DNA from: an uncultured Eubacteriales bacterium
GTDB taxonomy: Bacteria; Bacillota; Clostridia; Christensenellales; Aristaeellaceae
NCBI GenBank assembly: GCA_902798105.1
Contig: CADBVG010000007.1
Location: forward strand, 1-42,851
Reading direction: 5' to 3'
DNA: 42,851 bases
Made by a program: the position numbers and the translations under genes. The notes beneath the pieces are model-generated. The model was not told the origin of the DNA. It did no database searches and was given only the letters and a program-made list of their open reading frames with translations. Position 1 is the first letter of the stretch. Each line of letters starts with the position of its first letter. Below are positions 32,443-41,410 of this stretch, in pieces.

Positions 32443-33046
32443 AATATTTCAATACCCTCTTGACATAGGTGTCCGTGGCGTTGGACGGAATGGTTTGCAG
32501 CGTCTGGCCGTCCGAAGTGTATTCCGGGTTGGCCAGCCAGCCGTCCACCGTGCCCTGCCCGGCATGGTAGGCCGCGATGGCGCAGGTCAGGTTACCTTTG
32601 AAGCGGCGGATCAGGTAGCCCAGATACCAGCAGCCATATTGTATGTTGGTGTTCGGTTCGAACAGGCTGCCCTCCCGGTATTCCTCGTCGCACTTGCCCG
32701 CCACCCATTCGGCAGTGGAGGGCAACAGCTGCATCAATCCCTGGGCATTGGCTTCGGAGACGGCGTCCGGCACATAGCTGGATTCCGCAAGGATCACCGC
32801 TGCGGGTAGAGCCGGGTCAAGGCTGTTCTCTGCGGCATTCGCGCGAATCTCCGCCTCGTATGCCATGGGATAAACCTGCACCGTGGTTTCCGGCCGTTGC
32901 ATGAAAAGAAGCCACAAGCCCATGCCCACCAGTGCCAGCGCCAAAACGGCGATGACGACTGCCGCCGCGATGCGACGGTTGCGACGGGCCTTGCGCCTGT
33001 GCCGCCGTTTTCCATTCTTTGTCCTATTTTCTTTTTCGAGGACCAT
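32402..33046 (-). CDS. Membrane-anchored lytic transglycosylase (Slt/GEWL domain)
   Basis: A 214-residue protein. The N-terminus is very basic (KRRHRRKARRNRR), followed by one membrane helix (residues 26-48). The extracellular part is a lysozyme-like SLT domain with the catalytic glutamate in ILAESSYVPDAVS, then AQGLMQLLPSTAEWVA, and AAYHAGQGTVDGWL. It cleaves peptidoglycan glycan strands. The start has CGGAGGAAGC next to the ATG. The gene upstream, coaE, ends 139 nt away. Confidence 0.92.
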   Translation of the reverse strand: MVLEKENRTKNGKRRHRRKARRNRRIAAAVVIAVLALALVGMGLWLLFMQRPETTVQVYPMAYEAEIRANAAENSLDPALPAAVILAESSYVPDAVSEANAQGLMQLLPSTAEWVAGKCDEEYREGSLFEPNTNIQYGCWYLGYLIRRFKGNLTCAIAAYHAGQGTVDGWLANPEYTSDGQTLQTIPSNATDTYVKRVLKYYEKYKELYAPVAL

Positions 33047-33185
33047 GCTTCCTCCGAAGGTGTCCGTTATTGCTTATTGCCCGTGTTTGCCACAGCCCAC
33101 TGAGTGCAATATCATCAAGTTTGAAAGTATTGCATCGCATAGGCGCCTGGCCCCCCACATGTGGGTCAATGCTTCTAAAAAAGCA

Positions 33186-33809
33186 TCAGCCCTTCTCCGC
33201 CCGTTTCCGGGCGGCCCGGTAGAGCTGCTCCAGCTCGGCCTGGGTGCGCTCGATGGGGCGGTCGGTGTTGACCACATGTGTAGCCCGGGCGTTGCGCTCC
33301 TCCAGGGGCATCTGGCTCTCGATGCGGGCCAGGGCGTCCTCGGGGCTCAGCCCGTCGCGGGCGACGATGCGGGTAATCTGCCGTTCCCGGGGTACGGACA
33401 GCGCCCAGGTCTCGTCGCACAGGGCGTCCATGCCCGTCTCGAACAGCAGCGGCACGTCCAGTATCACCACCTCGACCCCGGCCCGGGCGGCCTCGTCCAT
33501 GGCCTGAAGCATGTTTCGCTGCACCAGCGGGTGCAGTATGCCCTCCAGGGCGCGGCGGGCGGGCTCGTTGCCAAATACCAGCTTGCCCAGCTTGCCGCGA
33601 TCCAGAGTCCCGTCCTCCCGAAAGGCATGATCGCCAAACACGCGGCGAATCTCGTCCAGGGCTTCGCCGTCTTCGGCGGTCAGCGCCCGGGAGACCTCGT
33701 CCGCGTCGAAGTGGGCTGCCCCCAGGGATTCCAGGAAGCGGGCAGCCTCCGACTTTCCACAGCCAATGCCGCCGGTCAGGCCGATCACATAGGGCTTATT
33801 TGCAAGCAC
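33186..33809 (-). CDS. coaE: Dephospho-CoA kinase
   Basis: A 207-residue P-loop kinase that adds the last phosphate in coenzyme A synthesis. The P-loop is GLTGGIGCGKSEAARFL, followed by DADEVSRAL, HPLVQRNM, and the DVPLLFETG substrate motif. The start is GTG 33809, preceded by GGAGGGG and overlapping the polA end by 14 nt; ATG 33824 lacks a good site. polA-coaE neighbours are common in Firmicutes. Confidence 0.95.
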   Translation of the reverse strand: MLANKPYVIGLTGGIGCGKSEAARFLESLGAAHFDADEVSRALTAEDGEALDEIRRVFGDHAFREDGTLDRGKLGKLVFGNEPARRALEGILHPLVQRNMLQAMDEAARAGVEVVILDVPLLFETGMDALCDETWALSVPRERQITRIVARDGLSPEDALARIESQMPLEERNARATHVVNTDRPIERTQAELEQLYRAARKRAEKG

Positions 33810-36378
33810 GCCAATCCCCTCCAATGGTTATATCGGTGCGCAACGGCACGGACAGCGTCATCACGCCCTCCATGCAGCGACGCAACAGCTCGCGAACCGC
33901 CTCGGCTTCCGCCTCGGGAGCCTCCAAGATGAGTTCGTCGTGGACCTGCAATATCAGCTTTGCCGTGAAGCCCCCCGCCTTCAGTTCCCGGTCCACCGCG
34001 ATCATCGCCAGCTTGATGATGTCCGCGGCGGTGCCCTGTATGGGGCTGTTCATCGCGCAGCGCTCGCCAAAGGCGCGCACGGCGTAGTTGGAGCTGGTCA
34101 GCTCAGGCAGATAGCGCCTGCGGTTCATCAGCGTGGTAACGTAGCCCTGGACGTGGCCCTTTTTTACCGATTCTTCCATGTACGCCTTTACGCCGGGATA
34201 GCGGTCGAAGTATCGGTCGATGAACGCCTTGGCCTCATAGCGGCTGACGCCGATGTTCTTTGCCAGTGTGAATTCGGAGATACCGTATACGATACCGAAG
34301 TTCACCGCCTTCGACGCAGAACGCATCTGGCCGGTCACCTGGTCCAAGGGCACGCCGTAGACTTCGGAAGCCGTGCGGGCGTGGATATCCTGATCCATCA
34401 GAAAGGCATTGATCATCGTGGCATCGCCGGACATGTGGGCCAAAACGCGCAGCTCGATCTGGGAATAGTCAGCATCCACCAACAGCCATCCGGGCCTTGC
34501 CACGAAGGCCTCGCGGATGGCTTTGCCCAGTTCGGTGCGCACCGGAATGTTTTGCAGGTTCGGCTCGGCGGAGCTGATGCGCCCGGTGGCGGTGCCCACC
34601 TGGTCGAAGCGGGTGTGGATGCGGCCGTTTTCGTCACGCATTGGAATCAGCGCGTCGATATAGGTGGATTCCAGCTTTTGATACTTCCGGTACTCCAGCA
34701 CCTTGCCGCAGATTGGGTAGTCGTCCGACAGCTGCTCCAGCACCTCGGCGTTGGTGGAAATCTTCTTCTTCGGCGAGGGGATGCCCATTTTTCCGAACAG
34801 CAGCTCGCCCAGCTGCTTGGGAGAATTGAGGTTGATGCGCTCCCCGGCCATCTCCGCGATCTCGTCTGTCAGGCGCTGGATCTGGGCTCGGAACGTGATG
34901 CCCAGGTCCCTGAGCACGCCGGCATCCACCAGGAAGCCCTCGTCCTGCATCCCCCTGAGCACGTAGGCCAGGGGCAACTCAATATCGCTGTAGACCTGCT
35001 CCAGGTCGTTCTGCCTGAGCTGCTCCCGCTGTATGAGGGCCAGTTTGCGCACCGCCGTGGCAGGGTGAACCTGATAGCCCTCGATACCCTCCTGCGCGCA
35101 CAGCGATTGGGCGTCGAAGCCCGGGCGCTGGGGATTCAGGGCGTAGGCGGCCAGCATCACATCGGTGATGCCGCCCCTGATCCTGCTGATATCCATCGGT
35201 ATCGACTTGATATCCCACAGCGCTATAGGGCACTCCGCCTCCAGCAGAGGCATAGCTGCCTGCCACGCCTCCGCGTCGGTGATGCCCGGGGAGAGCAGGT
35301 CGCCACCCATGGCCATGGACAGCCGCGCGACGTCGGTAGCCACCGTGAAGCGGTCGCCCAGATGGATCGCCGCCCATTTTGCGGTGTCGGCCAGTGCCAT
35401 AATACGCGCGGCAAGCGCGTCCTGTGCGTTGAATTCCTCGATGGCGGGCAGCGCTTCAGCCTCGACAATGGCAGCTTCTATTACCTCCACGGCCCCTTGG
35501 GGCAAAAGCGCCTTCGCCACGTCAATCAGCCGGCGCACGGCGGCATTCATGCGCAGCTCCCGCAACCGCGGCAGCGCGGCGGCGATGTTCCCCAGTTTCC
35601 AGGCCCCGGGATTGACATCGATGGGCGCGTTCCGGTCGATTTTAGCCAGTGCGTAGCTCATCTCTGCCAGCGCACGCCCCTCAACCAGGCGCTCCCTCAG
35701 CTTGCCCTTCTGCTCTGTAGGCGCCGTATCGAGCACCTTTTCCAGGCTGCCGTACTGCTGCACCAGCTTCAGCGCCGTCTTTTCTCCCACCCCGGGTACG
35801 CCTGGGATGTTGTCTGAGGCGTCGCCCATCAGGCTCTTCACGTCGATCAGTTGGACAGGCTCAATGCCGTAAGTCTGGTGGATGTATTCCGGGGTGACCC
35901 GCACGGTGTCGGTGATGCCCTTCTTGGTGTAGAGGATCGTGGTCCTCGGGCCGGAAAGCTGGAAGGAATCCCGGTCGCCGGTAACCAACAGCGCCTCCAG
36001 TCCCTCCCGCTCGCAATACAGGGACACAGTGCCCAGTATGTCGTCGGCCTCGTAACCTTCCGTCTCAAGAATCGGTATGCCCATCTCGCCGACCAGCTCG
36101 CGAATTACAGGGTCCTGGGCGCGTAGCTCGTCGGGCATGGGCTTGCGGTTGGCCTTGTAGCCATCATACATCTTCGCCCGGAAGGTGGGCGCGTGCATGT
36201 CGAAGGCCACCGCCAGGCTGTCCGGGCGTTCCTCCTCGATCACCTTCAGCAGCATCATCACAAACCCGTACACCGCGTTGGTGGGCGTGCCGTCCGGCGC
36301 ATTCATCGGGGTTTGCAGCGCGTGAAACGCCCGGTACATCAGGCTGTATCCATCCAGTATGACGATCTTCTGGGCCAT
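33796..36378 (-). CDS. polA: DNA polymerase I
   Basis: An 860-residue family-A polymerase for repair and Okazaki-fragment processing. The 5'-3' nuclease domain covers about 1-290 (LDGYSLMYRAFHAL, SLMGDASDNIPGVPGVGEKTA). The middle domain (about 300-450) lacks the DxE and other metal ligands of a 3'-5' exonuclease, so proofreading is probably lost, as in many Firmicutes. The polymerase domain has motif A VDADYSQIELRVLAHMSGD, motif B RSASKAVNFGIVYGIS and motif C LQVHDELILEAP. The start has GGAG 11 nt upstream. Confidence 0.97.
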   Translation of the reverse strand: MAQKIVILDGYSLMYRAFHALQTPMNAPDGTPTNAVYGFVMMLLKVIEEERPDSLAVAFDMHAPTFRAKMYDGYKANRKPMPDELRAQDPVIRELVGEMGIPILETEGYEADDILGTVSLYCEREGLEALLVTGDRDSFQLSGPRTTILYTKKGITDTVRVTPEYIHQTYGIEPVQLIDVKSLMGDASDNIPGVPGVGEKTALKLVQQYGSLEKVLDTAPTEQKGKLRERLVEGRALAEMSYALAKIDRNAPIDVNPGAWKLGNIAAALPRLRELRMNAAVRRLIDVAKALLPQGAVEVIEAAIVEAEALPAIEEFNAQDALAARIMALADTAKWAAIHLGDRFTVATDVARLSMAMGGDLLSPGITDAEAWQAAMPLLEAECPIALWDIKSIPMDISRIRGGITDVMLAAYALNPQRPGFDAQSLCAQEGIEGYQVHPATAVRKLALIQREQLRQNDLEQVYSDIELPLAYVLRGMQDEGFLVDAGVLRDLGITFRAQIQRLTDEIAEMAGERINLNSPKQLGELLFGKMGIPSPKKKISTNAEVLEQLSDDYPICGKVLEYRKYQKLESTYIDALIPMRDENGRIHTRFDQVGTATGRISSAEPNLQNIPVRTELGKAIREAFVARPGWLLVDADYSQIELRVLAHMSGDATMINAFLMDQDIHARTASEVYGVPLDQVTGQMRSASKAVNFGIVYGISEFTLAKNIGVSRYEAKAFIDRYFDRYPGVKAYMEESVKKGHVQGYVTTLMNRRRYLPELTSSNYAVRAFGERCAMNSPIQGTAADIIKLAMIAVDRELKAGGFTAKLILQVHDELILEAPEAEAEAVRELLRRCMEGVMTLSVPLRTDITIGGDWRACK

Positions 36379-36434
36379 GGCAATGCTCGCTCCTTTGTCT
36401 CCCGCACAAAGGCAGGATACACAATATCTATTTT

Positions 36435-36463
36435 ATTATATCACACAACGCCGGAAAATACAA
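36435..36463 (-). promoter_or_regulatory. Promoter of polA
   Basis: Minus-strand TTGTAT (36463-36458) and TATAAT (36440-36435) are spaced by 17 bp. The -10 carries a TGA extension. Confidence 0.7.
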
Positions 36464-36467
36464 CAAA

Positions 36468-36530
36468 CGATACGGGCAGATGAATCAGGGACAGCGAAAA
36501 CCGCTGTCCCTGATTCATCTGCTCGTATCG
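36468..36530 (-). terminator. 29-bp-arm hairpin between the kinase gene and polA
   Basis: Bases 36468-36496 and 36502-36530 are inverted repeats of 29 bp with one mismatch (a G-T wobble in RNA) around a 5-nt loop. On the minus strand a T-rich run (TTTGTTGTATTTT) follows the stem. It could end read-through from the kinase before the polA promoter. The arms are much longer than in a normal terminator. Confidence 0.65.
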
Positions 36531-36660
36531 GTAATACCGCATAATAAGGGTGGTTGGCTGGCGAGTGAATTTTCCGTCAGGCGCGCCTGCAAATTTCGCA
36601 GGCTTGCTGGCGGCAAGTCAAGGAATTTGCAACATGCCGCCCGTTTGTGCGGTATTTCCT
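36530..36660 (+). mobile_element. MITE-like element, copy B
   Basis: A 131-bp element with inverted ends: GGTAATACCGCATAA at 36530 and TTGTGCGGTATTTCC ending near 36659. The interior shares GGTTGGCTGGCGAGTGA with copy A. It lies head-to-tail with copy C, only 3 bp away. Confidence 0.75.
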
Positions 36661-36663
36661 ATA

Positions 36664-36822
36664 GGTAATACCGCATAATCGAGTGGTTCAGTAGCAGAGG
36701 TAATTTTCGTTGATTGCAAACTGCAAAAATCGAAGGTTACCTGGCGGATAATCGAGATTTTTGCAGGCAGCAAGCGGTTGAAACTCACCCGCTAATGGGC
36801 CGCGAGCATGGTGCGGTGTTTC
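36664..36822 (+). mobile_element. MITE-like element, copy C
   Basis: A 159-bp relative of copy B. Its left end, GGTAATACCGCATAAT, is identical over 16 bases. The right end (GTGCGGTGTTTC) is more decayed. The interior has diverged but keeps a short palindrome rich in AAAAATC/GATTTTT. The palindrome GTTTCGTATACGAAAC overlaps its right end. Confidence 0.65.
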
Positions 36823-36835
36823 GTATACGAAACGC

Positions 36836-38437
36836 TTACCCGATGTGTTCCACCGCGGCGCGCTCCACGGGAATCGCCTCTTTATAGCGGCGAATATAGG
36901 CATTGAAGCTCTCCACATCCTTGGGATTCGGCTCAAGGCATTCGCCCACCTTGCCAGAGAAGATGCGCTGGGTCAGGTATTCCTCAAGGGTGACGCCCAG
37001 GGCCTTGTCGGCCATGTAGCCCGCCAGCAGCGCGATGCCCCATGCGCCGCCCTCGCCGGCGGTCTTCATCACGGCCACGGGTACGTTCAACGCCGCGGCC
37101 AGTATGCTCTGCCCCACCCCCTTGGTCTTGAACAGTCCGCCGTGGCCGTAAATGCGATCGACCTTGACGCCTTCCTCGTCCATGAGGATATTCGTGCCGA
37201 TCTTCAGCGACGACAGGGACGCGTACAGGTGGGTGCGCATGAAGTTGGCCAGGTTGAAACGGCTGTCAGACGCGCGCGCGAACAGCGGGCGGCCCTCCTC
37301 GAAGCCGGTGATGTGCTCGCCGGAGAAATAGTTGAAGGCCAACAGGCCGCCGCAGTCAGCATCCGCCTCCATGGCCCTGTTGAACAGTGTGCTGTAGATC
37401 TTCGCCGAGGTGGCTTCGACGCCCATGAGCTTTGCGAATTCGCTGAACAGCTTCGCCCATGCGGCGATGTCGCTGGTACCGTTGTTGCAGTGCACCATGG
37501 CCACCGGCTTGCCGGTGGGCGTGGTCACCATGTCGATTTCCCGGTGCAGCTTCTTCATGGCCTTCTCCAGTACGATCATCGCAAACACCGAGGTACCGGC
37601 GCTGACATTGCCGGTGCGCGGCGCGACGCTGTTGGTGGCCGTCATGCCGGTGCCCGCGTCGCCCTCCGGGGGGCAGAGCTTCGCACCGGGCTGCAGCGTT
37701 CCGGTGGGGTCCAGCAACTTCGCGCCGGCCTTGGTCAGCGTACCGGCGCAGTCGCCCGCCATCATGACCTTCGGCAGGATATCCTTCAGTTTCCAGTGGA
37801 AGCCCTTGTCCGCCACCAGCGCGTCAAAGGTGGCCAGCATCTTCTCGTCGTACTGGTTGGTGCGGCTGTCGATGGGGAACATACCAGAGGCATCGCCGAT
37901 GCCCAGAACCTTTTCACCGGTCAGCTGCCAGTGGATGTAACCGGCCAAAGTGGTGAAGAAGCGAATCTCTGGCACATGAGGCTCTTCGTTCAGTATGGCC
38001 TGGTACAGGTGGGCGACGCTCCAGCGCTGGGGAATGTTAAAGTTCAGCTGCTTTGTCAAAGACTCGGCGGCCTCGCCGGTCATGGTGTTGCGCCAGGTGC
38101 GAAAGGGCACCAGCAGCTTGTCCTTGCCGTCGAAGGGCAGGTAACCGTGCATCATCGCGCTGATGCCGATGGCTTCCAGCTTTGTCAGCGCCGCGCCGTA
38201 CTTCGCCTTCACGTCCGCAGCCAGCTTGCTGTAGCAATCCTGAAGCCCGGCCACGGCGTCCTTCATGTCATAGGTCCAGATGCCGTTGACCAGCTGGTTC
38301 TCCCACTCATGGTCGCCCTGGGCAATCGGGTCGCCCGCCGGATCGATCAGGACACCCTTGATGCGGGTCGAACCGAATTCGATGCCAAGCCTTGCCTTGC
38401 CTGCTTCAATGACCGTGCGAATGTCGTTCGTGCTCAT
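36836..38437 (-). CDS. FGGY-family carbohydrate kinase
   Basis: A 533-residue sugar kinase of the xylulokinase/ribulokinase family. The N-terminal phosphate loop is [26 protein letters not shown] lies in the middle, and the C-terminal nucleotide motif is [14 protein letters not shown] with [14 protein letters not shown]. The exact sugar cannot be told; an L-ribulose- or xylulose-like pentose is likely. The start is ATG 38437, 9 nt after GGAGG, rather than TTG 38446. It has its own promoter and no sugar genes beside it. Confidence 0.88.
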   Translation of the reverse strand: MSTNDIRTVIEAGKARLGIEFGSTRIKGVLIDPAGDPIAQGDHEWENQLVNGIWTYDMKDAVAGLQDCYSKLAADVKAKYGAALTKLEAIGISAMMHGYLPFDGKDKLLVPFRTWRNTMTGEAAESLTKQLNFNIPQRWSVAHLYQAILNEEPHVPEIRFFTTLAGYIHWQLTGEKVLGIGDASGMFPIDSRTNQYDEKMLATFDALVADKGFHWKLKDILPKVMMAGDCAGTLTKAGAKLLDPTGTLQPGAKLCPPEGDAGTGMTATNSVAPRTGNVSAGTSVFAMIVLEKAMKKLHREIDMVTTPTGKPVAMVHCNNGTSDIAAWAKLFSEFAKLMGVEATSAKIYSTLFNRAMEADADCGGLLAFNYFSGEHITGFEEGRPLFARASDSRFNLANFMRTHLYASLSSLKIGTNILMDEEGVKVDRIYGHGGLFKTKGVGQSILAAALNVPVAVMKTAGEGGAWGIALLAGYMADKALGVTLEEYLTQRIFSGKVGECLEPNPKDVESFNAYIRRYKEAIPVERAAVEHIG

Positions 38438-38477
38438 TTGAAACAACCTCCAAACCGTTATTTAGTATAACAAAATC

Positions 38478-38506
38478 ATTATAACACGTATATCCTGTTT
38501 TGACCA
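38478..38506 (-). promoter_or_regulatory. Promoter of the FGGY kinase gene
   Basis: Minus-strand TGGTCA (38506-38501) and TATAAT (38483-38478) are spaced by 17 bp. It begins just past the stop of the upstream ABC permease gene. Confidence 0.6.
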
Positions 38507-38509
38507 GTG

Positions 38510-39811
38510 TCAGCGCTTGTCCTTGTCGATGAATTCCAGTGTGATCGTGGAAAGTGCAGCGAAGACGAATATGAACAATACCAGGGTCATCCAGTATGAA
38601 GCGACATTGTCCGGGGTGTATTCGTAGTCCATTTTATAGTTCGCCGCGGCAGCCTTCTCCTCCAGGAATTGCATAACCTTATCCTCGCCGATCAGGTTCA
38701 GCAGGTCGCCGACCGTGGCGGGCATGTCAATCACCTTATCCCGGTGCTTCTTGAGATCGGGGTTTTGTGCCACTAGGTCCACGAGGTCGCCGATAGTCGT
38801 ATTCTCCGTGATGACTTCATCCTTGTTCTGCTCCCACAGTCCTGAGGCCTCCACCATATCCAGCACATTGCCCAGGGTCAGGTTGTCGGTGATTGGATCG
38901 TCCCTGTGGGCGGCGACGGTGGCGGAACTATCCAGCGCTTCCTTCAGCCGGCCTACCGTCATCGTCGGGAGCAATACCTGGCTTCGAATCATACCGACAG
39001 TCTTGTTGTCCTTGGCCTCCAGCATGTCCATGATCTGTCCCACCGTGACAGTCACGTCGATCTTGTCATTCTTCATCTTCTTCACCAGGTCCGCGATGGT
39101 GGCATAGGGCTGGTTGTTCACGTCAGACTGTGCGGCAATGACCTTCAGGCCGGGGTTGGAGATGGTCAGGTAGGTCAGCGGCTCGCTCCACTTGGGCAGT
39201 GTCAGCATGCCGCCGGAAAACACCAGCTGGAAGATCAGCACAAAGGGCATGATGGTCATGGCCGTCGTGGTGGTGTGGGCCAATGTGGATATCCACAGGG
39301 ACATCATGTCGGAGGCGTAGGTGATCAGGAACATTGAAATGCCAAATTCCACGATAAACCAGTGGGTGACCTGTCCTTCAACCGGGTATTTAACGCCCAC
39401 CTGCCTGGTCACAGCCAGGGTCACGCCCACCTGCAGCAGGCACAGCAGCGCCTGGTACAGCATGTGGGCGGTGATATAGGACGAGATGTGCATGCCGGAA
39501 CGGTGCTCGCGCTTGATCACGTCCCGCTCGCGGCAGATGACCTGGATCGAGTTGAAGCAGCCGTTCCAGATGCATACGCACACCATGGCGAAGGCGCCCA
39601 TCACGGTGCCTTCCATGTTGATGAAGAACTTGCGGCGAACGACCATGCCCACCAAACCGGCGATCAACGCCGCCATGGGCAGCACCTTCCAATCGCTCTG
39701 GTAGATAAACATCCTGAGCAGCTTGCCCAGGTAGATGAAAACCTGCGCGCCGCGCCCGCGATGGCGGATCATAAAGCGCCTTTTGGTGCTTTCAATTCTC
39801 GTTTCAGCCAT
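38510..39811 (-). CDS. ABC-2-type permease with five-repeat linker insert
   Basis: A 433-residue permease of the ABCG/ABC2_membrane type. Five hydrophobic segments lie before residue about 230 and one at the C-terminus (YWMTLVLFIFVFAALSTITL). Between segments 5 and 6 is an insert of about 170 residues made of at least five units of 27-29 residues, each starting T-[VLI]-G-x-[LVI] (TVGQIMDML, TVGRLKEAL, TLGNVLDMV, TIGDLVDLV, TVGDLLNLI). The start overlaps the ATPase gene by 8 nt and has GGAGG. Substrate unknown. Confidence 0.82.
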   Translation of the reverse strand: MAETRIESTKRRFMIRHRGRGAQVFIYLGKLLRMFIYQSDWKVLPMAALIAGLVGMVVRRKFFINMEGTVMGAFAMVCVCIWNGCFNSIQVICRERDVIKREHRSGMHISSYITAHMLYQALLCLLQVGVTLAVTRQVGVKYPVEGQVTHWFIVEFGISMFLITYASDMMSLWISTLAHTTTTAMTIMPFVLIFQLVFSGGMLTLPKWSEPLTYLTISNPGLKVIAAQSDVNNQPYATIADLVKKMKNDKIDVTVTVGQIMDMLEAKDNKTVGMIRSQVLLPTMTVGRLKEALDSSATVAAHRDDPITDNLTLGNVLDMVEASGLWEQNKDEVITENTTIGDLVDLVAQNPDLKKHRDKVIDMPATVGDLLNLIGEDKVMQFLEEKAAAANYKMDYEYTPDNVASYWMTLVLFIFVFAALSTITLEFIDKDKR

Positions 39812-41168
39812 GCTGTGACACCTCCGCGTACTTCATAATAAAATCGTCGGCCAGGCCATCGCCGCCCTCCTCCTTGCGATTGACGGATTTGACGATCTGC
39901 TCCATCTTTTCCCGCTGGAAGAATTCCCGCGCGTCTTCGATGCTGCCATAGTAGGCCAGCCGTCCGGTGCGCGCGCTGTCCTTGGCCAGCACGATCACGT
40001 CGTCGAACAGGTCGATTACGCGGTCCGGCGTATGGGTTATGACGATGACGATCTTCCCGGTATCTGCGATCTTGCGCAGCTGCTCGAACAGCTCCCGCGC
40101 CATGACGCCGTCCAGGCCGGAATCGGGCTCGTCCAGTATAAAAAGCGACGGATTGGATATGAATTCCATGGAGATGGACAGGCGCTTCTTCTGGCCGCCG
40201 GAGAGCTTTTCCACCAGGTTGTTTTTCACAGGGGTCAGGCCGAAGATTTCCATGACCTCATCAACGCGCTTGCGGCGCTGCTTCGCAGTCACCTCCATCG
40301 GCAGGCGCAGCTTCGCCGCGTCCAGCAGGGTGTTCAAAACGGTGTCCTTGCCCCGCATCATCTCGCTCTGGGGCACAAAGCCGACCTCGTACTGCATCTT
40401 TTTATAGTGCTTGTACAGGTTGGTGCCATTCAGCATGACCTGGGCCTTCGCCGGCTCGTAACCGTTGATGGCGTTGACGTAGGTGGTCTTGCCCGCGCCG
40501 GAGCCGCCCAGCAGCAACACCATGTGGCCCTGGGGGATGGCCATGTGAATGTCCCGCAGCAGTACCTTCTTGCGGAAGAACTCGGTGGCGGAGCGCTCGG
40601 TCAGGTTCACCGTCAGGCCCTCGTCCATGACCGTGGCGCTGCCCTGGGTGGCCAGCCGGGCAAGCTCGGCGTTGATGTCATCGATCTTCCATTCGGGCTG
40701 GTACTTCTTTCCAAAACCCCATATCAGCGCGGGAATGAACCGCGTATAATTGGTCAGGCACAGTATGATCCAGCGCTTTTTCACGCCGTACACGTTGATC
40801 ATGCCCAGCCAGATGCGAATGCAGTAAATAGAGTGCACCAAACCAAGGGACATCGTCAGTATGGCGATGATCATGTCCCCCGTTCCGACCGTCGCCGCCC
40901 TTTCGGGGGTTTGATTGATCAGAAGTGCGATGATATCAAGGCAGGTCAGGCCCACCTGCGTCAGCGAGAACACAGGGCCCTCATTTTCACGCCCGGCGCA
41001 GCGGGCCAGCTGATACTCCCTGGCAAATGGGACCAGCGCCCACTTGCCCTTGATGCCCGACTTTTCAAACAGCTTCCACAACCCGATCAAATACAGGACT
41101 GAAAACGCCATCGTTAAGATTGAACTGGCTGAAAGGAACACGGTTAGCAGGATTTCCACAATGATCAT
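39804..41168 (-). CDS. ABC transporter ATPase fused to an N-terminal membrane domain
   Basis: A 454-residue protein. Residues about 1-155 hold four membrane segments and a DUF5684-like motif (KWALVPFAREYQLARCAG). Residues about 190-454 are an ABCG-type ATPase with Walker A LLGGSGAGKTTYVNA, signature KLSGGQKKRLSISMEF, Walker B LFILDEPDSGLDG and the H-loop VITHTPD. The start is ATG 41168, 8 nt after AAGGAG; the frame runs on to 41204 without a site. It pairs with the permease downstream. This two-gene ABCG-like arrangement is common in Clostridia; the cargo is not known. Confidence 0.88.
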   Translation of the reverse strand: MIIVEILLTVFLSASSILTMAFSVLYLIGLWKLFEKSGIKGKWALVPFAREYQLARCAGRENEGPVFSLTQVGLTCLDIIALLINQTPERAATVGTGDMIIAILTMSLGLVHSIYCIRIWLGMINVYGVKKRWIILCLTNYTRFIPALIWGFGKKYQPEWKIDDINAELARLATQGSATVMDEGLTVNLTERSATEFFRKKVLLRDIHMAIPQGHMVLLLGGSGAGKTTYVNAINGYEPAKAQVMLNGTNLYKHYKKMQYEVGFVPQSEMMRGKDTVLNTLLDAAKLRLPMEVTAKQRRKRVDEVMEIFGLTPVKNNLVEKLSGGQKKRLSISMEFISNPSLFILDEPDSGLDGVMARELFEQLRKIADTGKIVIVITHTPDRVIDLFDDVIVLAKDSARTGRLAYYGSIEDAREFFQREKMEQIVKSVNRKEEGGDGLADDFIMKYAEVSQHG

Positions 41169-41218
41169 TCCGTCCACTCCTTTTGCACCGTTTGGACATG
41201 ACACAAAGTACTGATTCT

Positions 41219-41247
41219 ATTATAACGCCTGAATTGTCATCACGCAA
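41219..41247 (-). promoter_or_regulatory. Promoter of the ABC transporter operon
   Basis: Minus-strand TTGCGT (41247-41242) and TATAAT (41224-41219) are spaced by 17 bp. Confidence 0.65.
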
Positions 41248-41304
41248 TATTTATCTTTACATAAATAATATGAATTTGATTTGACAATCCACGGGCAGTC
41301 CGTA

Positions 41305-41333
41305 TTGCCATATCCATCGCTTTTTGTTATAAT
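41305..41333 (+). promoter_or_regulatory. Promoter of the NYN-protein gene
   Basis: TTGCCA (41305-41310) and TATAAT (41328-41333) are spaced by 17 bp. It is divergent from the ABC promoter. Confidence 0.7.
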
Positions 41334-41410
41334 ACCATTGATGTTGTTTTGTATCCGGTTGAAAAGCTCACAAAACCACAAATCCAACCAAAGAAAGCGA
41401 AGAAAGCCTC

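Noticed and set aside
33940..35817. A 625-codon open frame antisense to polA
   Set aside because: It is the shadow of a GC-rich gene: polA has all family-A motifs on the other strand, and the antisense product has no domain or ribosome-binding site.
36845..38470. A 541-codon open frame antisense to the FGGY kinase
   Set aside because: The kinase strand has clear motifs and a good start; the antisense frame is low-complexity and His/Gly/Ala-rich.
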